A DNA stretch of 26,834 nt, from contig JBMZCV010000058.1 in NCBI GenBank assembly GCA_049613665.1, positions 1 through 26,834 of the forward strand, given 5' to 3'. Below the pieces are notes generated by a model, which ran no database searches, was not told the origin of the DNA, and was given only the letters and a program-made list of their open reading frames with translations. The DNA comes from JBMZCV01 sp049613665. Lineage in GTDB: Bacteria > Bacteroidota > Bacteroidia > Chitinophagales > UBA2359. Shown here one piece after another: positions 1-8,772 of the stretch (positions are counted from its first letter, which is position 1; the number at the start of each line of letters is the position of its first letter). Both the position numbers and the translations under genes were made by a program.

Positions 1-104
1 GCTTTTGGGCAAATTTAAAATTTTTGACCAAATGATTTCACTTTGAACCAAAAAAATGCCTTCCACCTATTTCTTCAAAAGAAAATAACATTTGGTATAA
101 AAAG

Positions 105-3100
105 CTACCTTATCAAAGTAATATTTCCTTTGTATAACTCGCTGGTTTCGTCATTGAAAGTCACTTGAATTTGATATACATAAACACCAATTTCGCAGAC
201 TTCGCCATTTTGAAAGCCGTCCCAGCTTTCGCTCAAATTATCTGTTTTTATGCTAAAAACTTGCTGTCCCCAACGGTTGAAAACCGACCAATCTACGCTT
301 TTTATATTTGAGCCATAAAAACGCAAATTATCGTTTACACCATCATTATTTGGTGAAAAAGCATTTGGAATAGTCAAAATGTTTCCAAGTTGAACATTTA
401 CATTTATGCTGACTTGTGCTGTTGCTGAACAACCAATTTCGTTAGTTGCTACTACGGTATAAGTCGTGTTTTCTGTTGGCGAAACGCTTGGATTTGGGCA
501 ATCTGTGCAAGAAAAATTGTTGCTTCCTGTCCATTCATAAGTGATATTATCGCCTAAGCTAGAAAAGGCGTTGGCTTCCAAAAATACAGTTTCATTGGCA
601 TTGACAAGCATAGCAGAAGCTGTTGCGTCAAGCGTGATTGTTGCAATTTCGATTTGCGTTTCTGCCGAAAACTCGCAGTTGTTTTCATCTAATCCTATAT
701 ACGAAATAGTGTGCGTTCCGCTACCTAAATTTGCGATTTCAATGAAATTATTTTCTTCACCATTGATACTAAAAACACCATTAGCAGGCTCGGCTGTTAG
801 GTTTATTGTTTCGTTTCCACTACAATATAATTCATTTAAATCTAAAAAAGTTGCAGCATAAGGTACACAATCTTCATTTAAAATCGTACAAGTTTGTGAA
901 ACTGTTTCGTTGCTTTCGCAAAAAGCTTGTCCAATAACAGAAAGTGATAATTCTACTGTTTCGCCAGCTATTCCTGTATGTGTGTAGCTCGTGTCGGTTA
1001 TTGTCGTGGCATTTGATTGTCCATTGATGCTGATAACATAACTTTCTGCTCCACTAATAGCATTCCATGCAAATGTTACGCTAGTATTTGTCACATTTTC
1101 GCACAAAATTTCTGGCATCACGATTTCGCCCAAAACTTCTATTGTGCCAAAAGCTACACAACCATTTGCATCTGTTACACTCACTTCATAGGCATTTGCG
1201 GCCAAATTAATAGCTACCGAATCGCTTTGAGCTTCACTATCATTCCAAAGATAAGTATAAGGCGGTGTTCCTCCTGTTGTTGAAACACTTGCTGTTCCTT
1301 CGTTTTCTCCGCAAATTGTAGAAGTGCTTGAAATTGAAATTTCAGGACTGTTTTCGTTATTTATACTAAGCGTTATTTCAGCAGAGCAATTGTTTGCATC
1401 TGTTACACTTGCGGTATATTCGCCTGCGGCCAAATCTGTGGCAGTATTGCTATTTAAAGCATTGTCGTGAGACCATGAAAAAGTGTATGGTTCTGTTCCA
1501 TTTGCTGCTAAAATGCTTGCTGTACCATTATTTTGGCCACAAGCTGCATCTATAATATCGTCAATACTTAAACTCACTGCTACTCCATTAGCTATCGTAA
1601 AATCTTCTATTGCAAAACAGCCATTTTCATCAGTTACGGTTACGGTATATCCATCTGCTCCCAAATTTTCGGCAGTTGCACTATTCAAATTTTCATCGTG
1701 TGACCATTCGTAAGTGACATTATTTGCTAAAGTTGAAACGGTAATGTTTCCATTTTCTTCGCCACAAGTTGCGTCATTTACGGCTACAATTTCAAGTGTT
1801 AGAGCTGCTGTTTCTCCTATCTCAAAATCAAAAATAGCTTCGCAATTATTTTCGTCTGAAAGACTGACACTATAATTTCCTGCTTCCAAGTTTTCGGCAG
1901 TTTCACTATTTAAAGTAGTATCATGAGACCATGAAAAAACCAAATCATTTCCATTGCCACCTGTAAATACAACTGTTGCCTGGCCTGTCGCATCGCCACA
2001 ACTTGCATCTGTTGTTAATACTTCATTAATGCTTGGCGAAGCTAAATTTTCGATAGTTACATTTTGTATAGCTTCACAACCATTAGTATCTGTTGCTGTG
2101 ATTGTATATTCGCCAGCGTCTAAGTTTTCGGCAGTTTCGCTATTTAAAGTAGTATCATGAGACCATGAAAAAACCAAATCATTTCCATTTCCGCCTGTAA
2201 ATACAACCGTTGCTTGGCCTGTTGCATCACCACAACTTGCATCTGTTGTCAATACTTCTTCAATACTTGGTGAAGCCAGATTTTCAATAATTATTGTTTG
2301 CATGGCTTCGCAATTGTTTGCATCTATTGCTATAACTGTGTATTGGCCTGCGGGTAAATTTTCGACAGTTTCGCTATCTAAAATCATATTATGAGACCAT
2401 AAAAATGTAACATCAATGCCGTTTGTAATAGCTACAGTTATTGAACCATTTGCTTGTTGGCAAGTTTCATGTAGAACTGAAATGACCTCTAAAATAGGGC
2501 CGTCTGCATTGTTTATATTTATATCTAAAACAGCTTCGCAATTGTTTTCGTCAAAAACTGTTACGGTATAAACGCCAGTTTCTAAATTTTCGGCTGTTGT
2601 ACTATTTAAATCTGTATCATGCGACCATGAATAAGTTAAATTGCCTGTGCCACCCATAGCGTTTACACTTGCCGAGCCATCATTTTGTCCACAACTTGCC
2701 GAAACATTTGCAGCTTCTAATAATGTTGGCGAGGCGAAGCTAAGAATACTAAAAGCTACAGTATCGACACAATTGTTTTCGTCAAAAACCGTAGCGATAT
2801 AATCACCAGCCGCTAAATCTGTCACTATTGCACTACTCAAATTATTGTCGTGAGACCAATTTATTATTAAATTTCCTGTACCACCTCCTACGCTCACTTC
2901 GGCAGTTCCATTGTCTAAGCCGCAAGTTGCATCAGTAGTATTTTCGAGCGAAATTGTAGGACTTGCTTCACTCCCAACAGTCATAGTTTGAGTAGAAACG
3001 CAGTCATTTCCATCAGTAACGCTAATTGTGTAATCGCCTGCAAGTAAGTTATTTGCTTCGTTACTATTCAAACTTGTATCGTGAGACCACGCATAAGAAA

Positions 3101-6100
3101 GCGGATTTGTGCCTCCCAAAGTTGTTACTTCGATACTTCCATTTTCTTCGTTGCAACTAGCATTTACAATATCGAGCAAAGCAAAAGAAACGCCATTTGC
3201 ATTTGTAATCGTTAGGCTTATTTCATCTTCACAGCCATTTCCTCCTGTAACCGTTACGGTATAATCTCCTGCTGAAACATTGCTAATACTTGAGCTATTG
3301 AGCAAAAGGTCATGCGACCACGAATAAGTAAAAGGCATTACACCTCCCGAAATTAAAACATTGGCCGAAGCATTTGAATTTTCGCAAGTTTCGTTGGTTA
3401 TGTTTTCGAGAACTAAAATAGGTGATGAAGATGAATTGATAATGATTTCTAAAATGTCTGAACAATTATTTTCGTCAGTTGCTGTAATGGTATAAGTTGC
3501 GACAGTTAAATCATTTGCCGTAGGCGAATTTAAAGTATTATCGTGAGACCAAGCATAAATGATATTTCCAAAACCGCCAACTGCTTCCACTTCAATACTT
3601 CCATTTGCATTTCCACAAGCTGCATCTGTGCTAGAAATAAGTTGTAAACTCGGTGCTGCAATGTCGTTTATCGTGACGCTTTGCACCGCTTCACAATTGT
3701 TTGCATCTGTCAAGGTAATGCTATAATTTCCAGCCGTTAAATTTGTTGCTGTTGTGGCATTCAAAGCATTGTCATGCGACCAAGTGTAGCTTAATGTTCC
3801 ATTGCCACCATTTCCTGCTACTGTAATACTTCCATTTGCATTTTCGCAAGTCGCATCAGTTGAATTTGTTACATTTAAAGTTGGTGCATCATCATTATCA
3901 ATAACAACATTTATCGTTTCCATACAAGTATTTCCATCTGTAACAGTTATGGTATATAAACCTGCGGCTAAATTATTTGCGGAAAGATTTGTGAAGTTTC
4001 CGCTTCCTGAAAATGGTGGAGTTCCATTAGTCACTAAAATGCTTGCTGTTCCATCATTTTGGCCACAACTCGCATTTGTTGTATTTGCTGATAAAGTCAT
4101 ACCTATTGGCGTGTCTATCGTAACATTTGCGGTAGCTTCGCAAAAAATGGCATCTATAACTGTGACACTATATATGCCTGCTCCAACATTTGAAAGCGTT
4201 TGATTGGTTGTATTATTTGACCAAAAATAAGAAAATGGTGGAGTTCCATTTAAGCTTTGTGCAGTAGCACTTGCATTTTCAGCATTTGGGCAAAGCAATT
4301 GATTGACATTTATGATGCTTGCCGAAATAGGATTTGGAGCATTGAGTGTTACATTTGCAGTAGCTTCGCAATTGTTGGCATCTGTTATCGTTACCGTATA
4401 AATTTGATTGGCTTGCAAACCTGTTGCAGTTGCTGAAAGTTCACCATTTGACCATGCGTAAGAAAAAGGTGCGTCGCCATTTATATTTTGAGCAATGGCC
4501 GAGCCATCATTATTTTGGCAAGTTGGTGAGGCAATTGTTGTAACTTCTGCTTCAAAATTAGGCGAAGGTATAAAAGAAATTGTAGCCGTATTCGAGCAGT
4601 TTCCATCGCTAACTGTTACGGTGTAAATTGTTCCTTCTGAAAGGTTGGTCGCTGTTGCTGTCGTTTGGCCATTTGACCACATAAAATTTAAACCAGATAA
4701 ATTTTCAACCGTACTTGCTGTTGCTGTTCCATTATTTTGGCCGCAAGTTGGTTCATTAAATATTGCAATAGTAGCTGAAAAAACACTTACTGCTTCAAAA
4801 GTAATTTCATCAGTTGCGGAACAGCTTTCGCTATCCGTAATCGTAACCGTATAAGTATTGTCGGCTTCCAAATTTGTTGCAGTTGGAGTTGTTTGGCCAT
4901 TCGACCATTCATAAGAAAAAGGAGCATCACCATTTGGACTATTTGCAGTAGCAGAACCCAAAGGATTTTGACAAGATGGCGTAACAACATTTATAATATT
5001 GACGCTAATAGGAGGCTGTGGATTTAATATAAATTGAGTAGTTACTTCACAAACATTAGCATCTATAACAGTTACACCATATACAATATCGGCTTCAAGA
5101 TTTGTAATAGAGGCTGTCGTTGCACCATTTGACCATTGATAAAATATAGGTGCAGTAGCATTTGGACTATTTACTGTTATAGCTCCATCATTTCCTATAC
5201 AAGAAGGATTTGTGATTTGCGTAGCGACAAGTGTAATTGGTTCTTGTGGCGTAAAATAAATATTTGCGACAGCCGTACAAAAGTTAGCATCTGTTACGGT
5301 AACGCCATAATTTACTTCTGGAACTAAAAAAAGTATTTCGGCCGTTGTTTCGCCAGTACTCCATTGGTAAGAAAGCGGTGCTACACCATTTGAGGAAACC
5401 ACCGCCAAGCCATCATTTATTAAGCAAGTAGGTTCTGAAAACTGATTGATTTCGGCAGTTATCGGCTGCAATTCTGTAAAAGTTGTTTCAGCAGTTGCGG
5501 TGCAATTATTGGCATCTGTTACGGTTACAGTATATAAAATATTTGGCTCAAGCGAAACGGCTATTTCAGTCATTTGACCATTCGACCATTCATAACTAAA
5601 AGGTGCAATGCCATTTGAACTGTTTGCGGTAGCCGAGCCATCATTATTTAAACAAGTTGGTTGTGTTGTTTCGCTAATTTCGGCCGAAATATTTGGCAAT
5701 TCATTTAAAGTAACTTCGGCAGTTGCGGTGCAATTATTGGTATCTGTTACGGTTACAGTATATAAAATATTTGGCTCAAGCGAAACGGCTATTTCAGCCA
5801 TTTGGCCATTCGACCATTCATAACTAAAAGGTGCAGTACCATTTGGACTATTTGCGGTAGCCGAGCCATCATTATTTAAACAAGTTGGTTGTGTTGTTTC
5901 ACTAATTTCGGCTGAAATATTAGGCAATTCATTTAAAGTAACTTCGGCAGTTGCGGTGCAATTATTGGCATCTGTTACGGTTACAGTATATAAAATATTT
6001 GGCGAAAGAAAAGAAGCCGTTTCCGTTGTTTGATTATTTGACCAAAGATAAGAAAAAGGTATTTGGCCTGTGCTATTTGCCATTGCTTGCCCATCATTTC

Positions 6101-7757
6101 CAAAGCAAGAAGGTTGGGTTGGCGTGATACTTGCTTCTATCGAACTGATGGTTAGTACAATATCATCTTGATTTTCGCCACAATCGCCATCTACCGTATA
6201 AGTTATCGTTGTGCTATTACCACTTACTAAAGTTGGGTCAAATTCGCCTGTCATATTTGAATCGCCTACAATACCTTCGCCAGCCCAAGTGCCACCAATA
6301 GAAGCAGCCGTTAGTACAAAAGCATCAGCCGAACACACCGAACCAACATCATCAATAGTTGGGTCAGTAGCTGCTGCTTGCACTACTACATTTATTTCGC
6401 CTGTTGCCGAATTGTCGCAAGCATCACTTACTGTCACAAAATAGGTAGCATCTTCGGTAGGCATTACCCATAGGCTATCATTAGTGCTTAGTTCGCCATT
6501 TCCATCACTCCATTCATATAAATAATACGGATATCCACCTGTTGGAATAGGATTGAGCAAAGTGCTATCGCCTTCACAAAGCAAAACATCATCTCCTGTA
6601 TCAAATGCAAAAGGTTCACTATCTAAAATATTCATTGTGAGTGTTATTGAACCGCCATCGCAAAGACACTCTGCTGCATTAATATTTAGTTCAATCGTTT
6701 CTATGCCTTCTGGAATACCATCTAAGAAAGCTTCTACCGTAATTTCATAGCTTAATTCGCCTGCTGGAATAAATACAAAATTTGGAATATTGGCATAGTC
6801 AGTACCTTCAATGGCAGTACCGCCAACCGTATAGTTGATGATAAGAGGTTCGTCTAAAGCATTTTGAATATTTACTTCATCACGCTCAAACAAAAATGAA
6901 CCATTAGCACAGCCTTCATATGTATCTTCTACATTTAAATCCGTAATAGGTGGCACAACACTAATCAACGCTCCATTTCCTGCACTAAAACTATTAGCTT
7001 CTAAAAAAACAGCCGAATCAAAAATATCATCTTGTGCATCGGCAATTGCTAATTTTATATGATAGGTTTCGCATGGAGTAACCTGCGATTTGGCTTCAAA
7101 GACTTGCGTAAAACCATCAAATACAGGCCCACCAAAAGTATTATTGACATAATATTGAGCATTCACAGGCGGACAGCCAGGCCCATCATCAGGGTGAATA
7201 TTGTTGATAGATACTTCGGTGGTCGTACCTGGTATTCGAGCAATATTCTGTGTACCTCCTTGAATGCCAGGCCCGCTTAATATAAAAGCAAACACATCAT
7301 TGAAAGCTGCACAACTATACTCTGGATATTCTTCGGAAGCAAAAACATAGTTGAAAACTACGGTATTGCCTGTTGGTATAAAATCAAATTCTAATACGGC
7401 AGCATCATCTGTTAGTGTAGGAGCAATAATAGCATTCAAATTACCATCACCACCACCAGATGTTCCATTGCTTGCAAAAGCACCTGGCCCATTGTCAATA
7501 TTTCCATAATTTCCTGTGGTGAGCAAAATGCCTTCTTCGAGACCAATATTATCTAAACCTCCCGAAAAATAACCTTTAGAGTTATTATCACCTGTATAAT
7601 CAATATTAAGAATTTCTACGCAATTTCCTGCCAGAAAAATATCTTCTACCATTTCTTCGGCCGATACATTGGCCACTTGAAATTGAGCTTGTAGCGTAAA
7701 ATTAGAAAACAATAATAGGTTGAAAAATAAAAAGTAGTAACGTAAATAATAATTCAT
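105..7757 (-). CDS. Giant secreted SprB-repeat adhesin with choice-of-anchor L and T9SS type B sorting domain
   Basis: This 2550-residue protein is most likely a surface adhesin exported by the type IX secretion system. It has a signal peptide (about residues 1-25, ending LQA/Q). A choice-of-anchor L-like domain follows (about 26-255; FASEEYPEY and related blocks), then a Calx-beta-like module (about 265-385) and two PKD/Ig-like modules. I count 22 tandem SprB-type repeats of 73-78 residues (about 540-2190). Each has a Cys-x3-NDG/NNG start, a W-S-N-G or W-S-H-D core and a Y-T-V-T-V-T-D end. After these come an FN3-like module (SVTFAWNAISGAESY), another PKD, and a C-terminal gliding-associated CHU_C domain (about 2460-2550; NAFSPNNDGVND, FNRWGQQVF, WDGF). 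The domain order matches SprB-like gliding and attachment proteins, but it is far shorter than F. johnsoniae SprB. The start is the first ATG before the signal peptide. Function is inferred from architecture. Confidence 0.93.
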   Translation of the reverse strand: MNYYLRYYFLFFNLLLFSNFTLQAQFQVANVSAEEMVEDIFLAGNCVEILNIDYTGDNNSKGYFSGGLDNIGLEEGILLTTGNYGNIDNGPGAFASNGTSGGGDGNLNAIIAPTLTDDAAVLEFDFIPTGNTVVFNYVFASEEYPEYSCAAFNDVFAFILSGPGIQGGTQNIARIPGTTTEVSINNIHPDDGPGCPPVNAQYYVNNTFGGPVFDGFTQVFEAKSQVTPCETYHIKLAIADAQDDIFDSAVFLEANSFSAGNGALISVVPPITDLNVEDTYEGCANGSFLFERDEVNIQNALDEPLIINYTVGGTAIEGTDYANIPNFVFIPAGELSYEITVEAFLDGIPEGIETIELNINAAECLCDGGSITLTMNILDSEPFAFDTGDDVLLCEGDSTLLNPIPTGGYPYYLYEWSDGNGELSTNDSLWVMPTEDATYFVTVSDACDNSATGEINVVVQAAATDPTIDDVGSVCSADAFVLTAASIGGTWAGEGIVGDSNMTGEFDPTLVSGNSTTITYTVDGDCGENQDDIVLTISSIEASITPTQPSCFGNDGQAMANSTGQIPFSYLWSNNQTTETASFLSPNILYTVTVTDANNCTATAEVTLNELPNISAEISETTQPTCLNNDGSATANSPNGTAPFSYEWSNGQMAEIAVSLEPNILYTVTVTDTNNCTATAEVTLNELPNISAEISETTQPTCLNNDGSATANSSNGIAPFSYEWSNGQMTEIAVSLEPNILYTVTVTDANNCTATAETTFTELQPITAEINQFSEPTCLINDGLAVVSSNGVAPLSYQWSTGETTAEILFLVPEVNYGVTVTDANFCTAVANIYFTPQEPITLVATQITNPSCIGNDGAITVNSPNATAPIFYQWSNGATTASITNLEADIVYGVTVIDANVCEVTTQFILNPQPPISVNIINVVTPSCQNPLGSATANSPNGDAPFSYEWSNGQTTPTATNLEADNTYTVTITDSESCSATDEITFEAVSVFSATIAIFNEPTCGQNNGTATASTVENLSGLNFMWSNGQTTATATNLSEGTIYTVTVSDGNCSNTATISFIPSPNFEAEVTTIASPTCQNNDGSAIAQNINGDAPFSYAWSNGELSATATGLQANQIYTVTITDANNCEATANVTLNAPNPISASIINVNQLLCPNAENASATAQSLNGTPPFSYFWSNNTTNQTLSNVGAGIYSVTVIDAIFCEATANVTIDTPIGMTLSANTTNASCGQNDGTASILVTNGTPPFSGSGNFTNLSANNLAAGLYTITVTDGNTCMETINVVIDNDDAPTLNVTNSTDATCENANGSITVAGNGGNGTLSYTWSHDNALNATTATNLTAGNYSITLTDANNCEAVQSVTINDIAAPSLQLISSTDAACGNANGSIEVEAVGGFGNIIYAWSHDNTLNSPTANDLTVATYTITATDENNCSDILEIIINSSSSPILVLENITNETCENSNASANVLISGGVMPFTYSWSHDLLLNSSSISNVSAGDYTVTVTGGNGCEDEISLTITNANGVSFALLDIVNASCNEENGSIEVTTLGGTNPLSYAWSHDTSLNSNEANNLLAGDYTISVTDGNDCVSTQTMTVGSEASPTISLENTTDATCGLDNGTAEVSVGGGTGNLIINWSHDNNLSSAIVTDLAAGDYIATVFDENNCVDTVAFSILSFASPTLLEAANVSASCGQNDGSASVNAMGGTGNLTYSWSHDTDLNSTTAENLETGVYTVTVFDENNCEAVLDININNADGPILEVISVLHETCQQANGSITVAITNGIDVTFLWSHNMILDSETVENLPAGQYTVIAIDANNCEAMQTIIIENLASPSIEEVLTTDASCGDATGQATVVFTGGNGNDLVFSWSHDTTLNSETAENLDAGEYTITATDTNGCEAIQNVTIENLASPSINEVLTTDASCGDATGQATVVFTGGNGNDLVFSWSHDTTLNSETAENLEAGNYSVSLSDENNCEAIFDFEIGETAALTLEIVAVNDATCGEENGNITVSTLANNVTYEWSHDENLNSATAENLGADGYTVTVTDENGCFAIEDFTIANGVAVSLSIDDIIDAACGQNNGTASILAANGTEPYTFSWSHDNALNSNTATDLAAGEYTASVTDANNCSAEITLSINNENSPEISISSTSTICGENEGTASVSTTGGTPPYTYLWNDSEAQSDSVAINLAANAYEVSVTDANGCVAFGTIEVLGEIVMPEILCENVTNTSVTFAWNAISGAESYVISINGQSNATTITDTSYTHTGIAGETVELSLSVIGQAFCESNETVSQTCTILNEDCVPYAATFLDLNELYCSGNETINLTAEPANGVFSINGEENNFIEIANLGSGTHTISYIGLDENNCEFSAETQIEIATITLDATASAMLVNANETVFLEANAFSSLGDNITYEWTGSNNFSCTDCPNPSVSPTENTTYTVVATNEIGCSATAQVSINVNVQLGNILTIPNAFSPNNDGVNDNLRFYGSNIKSVDWSVFNRWGQQVFSIKTDNLSESWDGFQNGEVCEIGVYVYQIQVTFNDETSELYKGNITLIR
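1891..2290 (-). repeat. Second near-identical tandem duplication (234-bp period) inside the adhesin gene
   Basis: The sequence starting at 1891 recurs at 2125, a 234-bp (78-codon) shift. The first 160 bp of each copy are about 90% identical, and most changes are synonymous. They encode SprB units 18 and 19, which share the run SWSHDTTLNSETAENL. This is independent of the 228-bp duplication because both period and sequence subfamily differ. Confidence 0.85.
5497..6003 (-). repeat. Near-identical 228-bp tandem repeat inside the adhesin gene
   Basis: The units 5497-5724 and 5725-5952 have a 228-bp (76-codon) period and differ at about ten positions by eye. A third copy starts at 5953 and matches for about 50 bp before diverging. 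They encode SprB units 2 and 3 and the end of unit 1. Most other units in the gene are much more diverged, so this block looks like a recent in-frame duplication or gene conversion. Confidence 0.9.
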
Positions 7758-7895
7758 GTTTTTTTTTTTGCAATATGAACAAGTTGTTTTTTTATAAATG
7801 TCGTTTTTTTCTTATAAAAAACAAAATAGCATAGCACAACTATGTAAAAAAATTATTTTATTCCGACAATACTATGAATTATTCATTTTTTTCAT

Positions 7896-7932
7896 AAAAA
7901 AAAGCACTAACAGAAAAATCTGTTAGTGCTTT
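7896..7932 (-). terminator. Rho-independent terminator of the Spy-like gene
   Basis: A perfect 14-bp stem (7901-7914 with 7919-7932, AAAGCACTAACAGA and its complement) closes a 4-nt loop. On the minus strand a run of eight T follows (7896-7903). It lies about 70 bp past the stop of the gene at 8000-8428 and before the adhesin start, so it separates the two minus-strand genes. Confidence 0.9.
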
Positions 7933-7999
7933 GTGAAAAGGCATAGTGTTTTGAAAAAGAAAATGTTTAATATTTCTTTTTTTTGACGCAAATATTATC

Positions 8000-8428
8000 T
8001 TATTTAGCATTTGCTTTCATAGCTTTCATATCAGCTTTCATTTTTTGATATTTAGCTGACTGAGTAGTGTTCAATACCGTTTTAATTTTCATGTCACGGT
8101 CTTTTTGAACCGATTTAAGTGAGCGTTTGAAATTGCGGTCTCCTGCACGATTAGCACGCAAAGCATCAAGTTGACTAGCCGCATTTAAGTTAATATTATA
8201 AATTTTAGAAGTTTGCTCTTTTGTTAAAGATAATTTTTCCACCAATTGGTTGGTATATTGTTGTGCTCGGTCTTCAGCTGTGATAAATTCACGGTCTGTT
8301 TCAGTCGCTTTTACCTTTGCTGTTTTTTGAATAGCTTTTTGTTTTGCTTGTTTAGCATTTTGAGCAAAAGTATTTTGTGTGAAGCAAATAGTAGCAAAAG
8401 TCATTAAAACAATCAATAAATTTTTCAT
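8000..8428 (-). CDS. Small secreted Spy/CpxP-like helical protein
   Basis: 142 residues. The signal peptide is about 1-22 (cleavage TFA/Q). The mature part is highly charged and predicted all-helical. The block KLSLTKEQTSKIYNIN resembles the LTxxQ motif of periplasmic Spy/CpxP-type proteins, and the tail is Lys- and Met-rich (KYQKMKADMKAMKANAK). Family members bind unfolded proteins or sense envelope stress. Here the role is inferred only from size, signal peptide and the LTxxQ-like motif. The gene is monocistronic: it has its own terminator at 7896-7932 and a 344-bp gap upstream. The ATG start directly opens the signal peptide. An alternative is a Bacteroidota-specific helical DUF family without chaperone activity. 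Confidence 0.75.
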   Translation of the reverse strand: MKNLLIVLMTFATICFTQNTFAQNAKQAKQKAIQKTAKVKATETDREFITAEDRAQQYTNQLVEKLSLTKEQTSKIYNINLNAASQLDALRANRAGDRNFKRSLKSVQKDRDMKIKTVLNTTQSAKYQKMKADMKAMKANAK

Positions 8429-8772
8429 TTGATTTTAGTTTATAAGTTAATTATTATTTTTTTAGATAAAGATGAAACGCTTTATTTATTAGCAGTTTCG
8501 TTTTTTAGATGTGATGTAAGAAAGATAGTTTAAAAGAAAAAGAAACTTTTTTTATTTTAACCCAAAAAAAAGTCAAATATTGTGTCTAAATACACTATCA
8601 TGTATTAAAATATATAAAAATTATTTTTTTTGGTAACTATCTACCTAGTGGATATTTACTTATTATTGGCTATGTAATAAAAAAATGCCAATTTGAAAAG
8701 TGTAACACTTATTTTTTCAACTTTCTAAGAAGAAAAAATTTTTCCTAAAAGAATTTTTTTAGGAAAAGACCT
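8429..8772. other. Divergent intergenic region between Spy-like gene and ALDH homologue
   Basis: 344 bp with no gene. It is extremely AT-rich, with poly-T and poly-A tracts. The only structured parts I see are the leader hairpins next to the gene at 8773 (separate entry) and a weak inverted pair GAAAC/GTTTC near 8471-8497 in the presumed leader of the minus-strand gene. No clear TAnnTTTG promoter box was found for either gene. Confidence 0.6.
8693..8767 (+). promoter_or_regulatory. Leader palindrome and start-proximal hairpin of the ALDH homologue
   Basis: Two structures lie just before the ATG at 8773. The first is the 13-bp palindrome AAGTGTaACACTT (8698-8710), flanked by TTGAA and TTCAA that extend it with a bulge. 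The second is a perfect 11-bp hairpin, TTTTCCTAAAA (8740-8750) with TTTTAGGAAAA (8757-8767). Its 3' arm contains AGGA at 8761-8764, eight bases before the ATG, the one Shine-Dalgarno-like site in the region. Occlusion of that site is an inference. Confidence 0.5.

Noticed and set aside
57..69. Match of GCCTTCCACCT near the window start to the hairpin arm at 25007-25020
   Set aside because: A shared 12-mer is expected by chance several times in a window of this size, and the second hairpin arm is missing near position 60.
1130..6150. CRISPR-like or satellite repeat array
   Set aside because: The periodicity (about 228-234 bp) is in frame and encodes SprB protein units; there are no short identical repeats with unique spacers.
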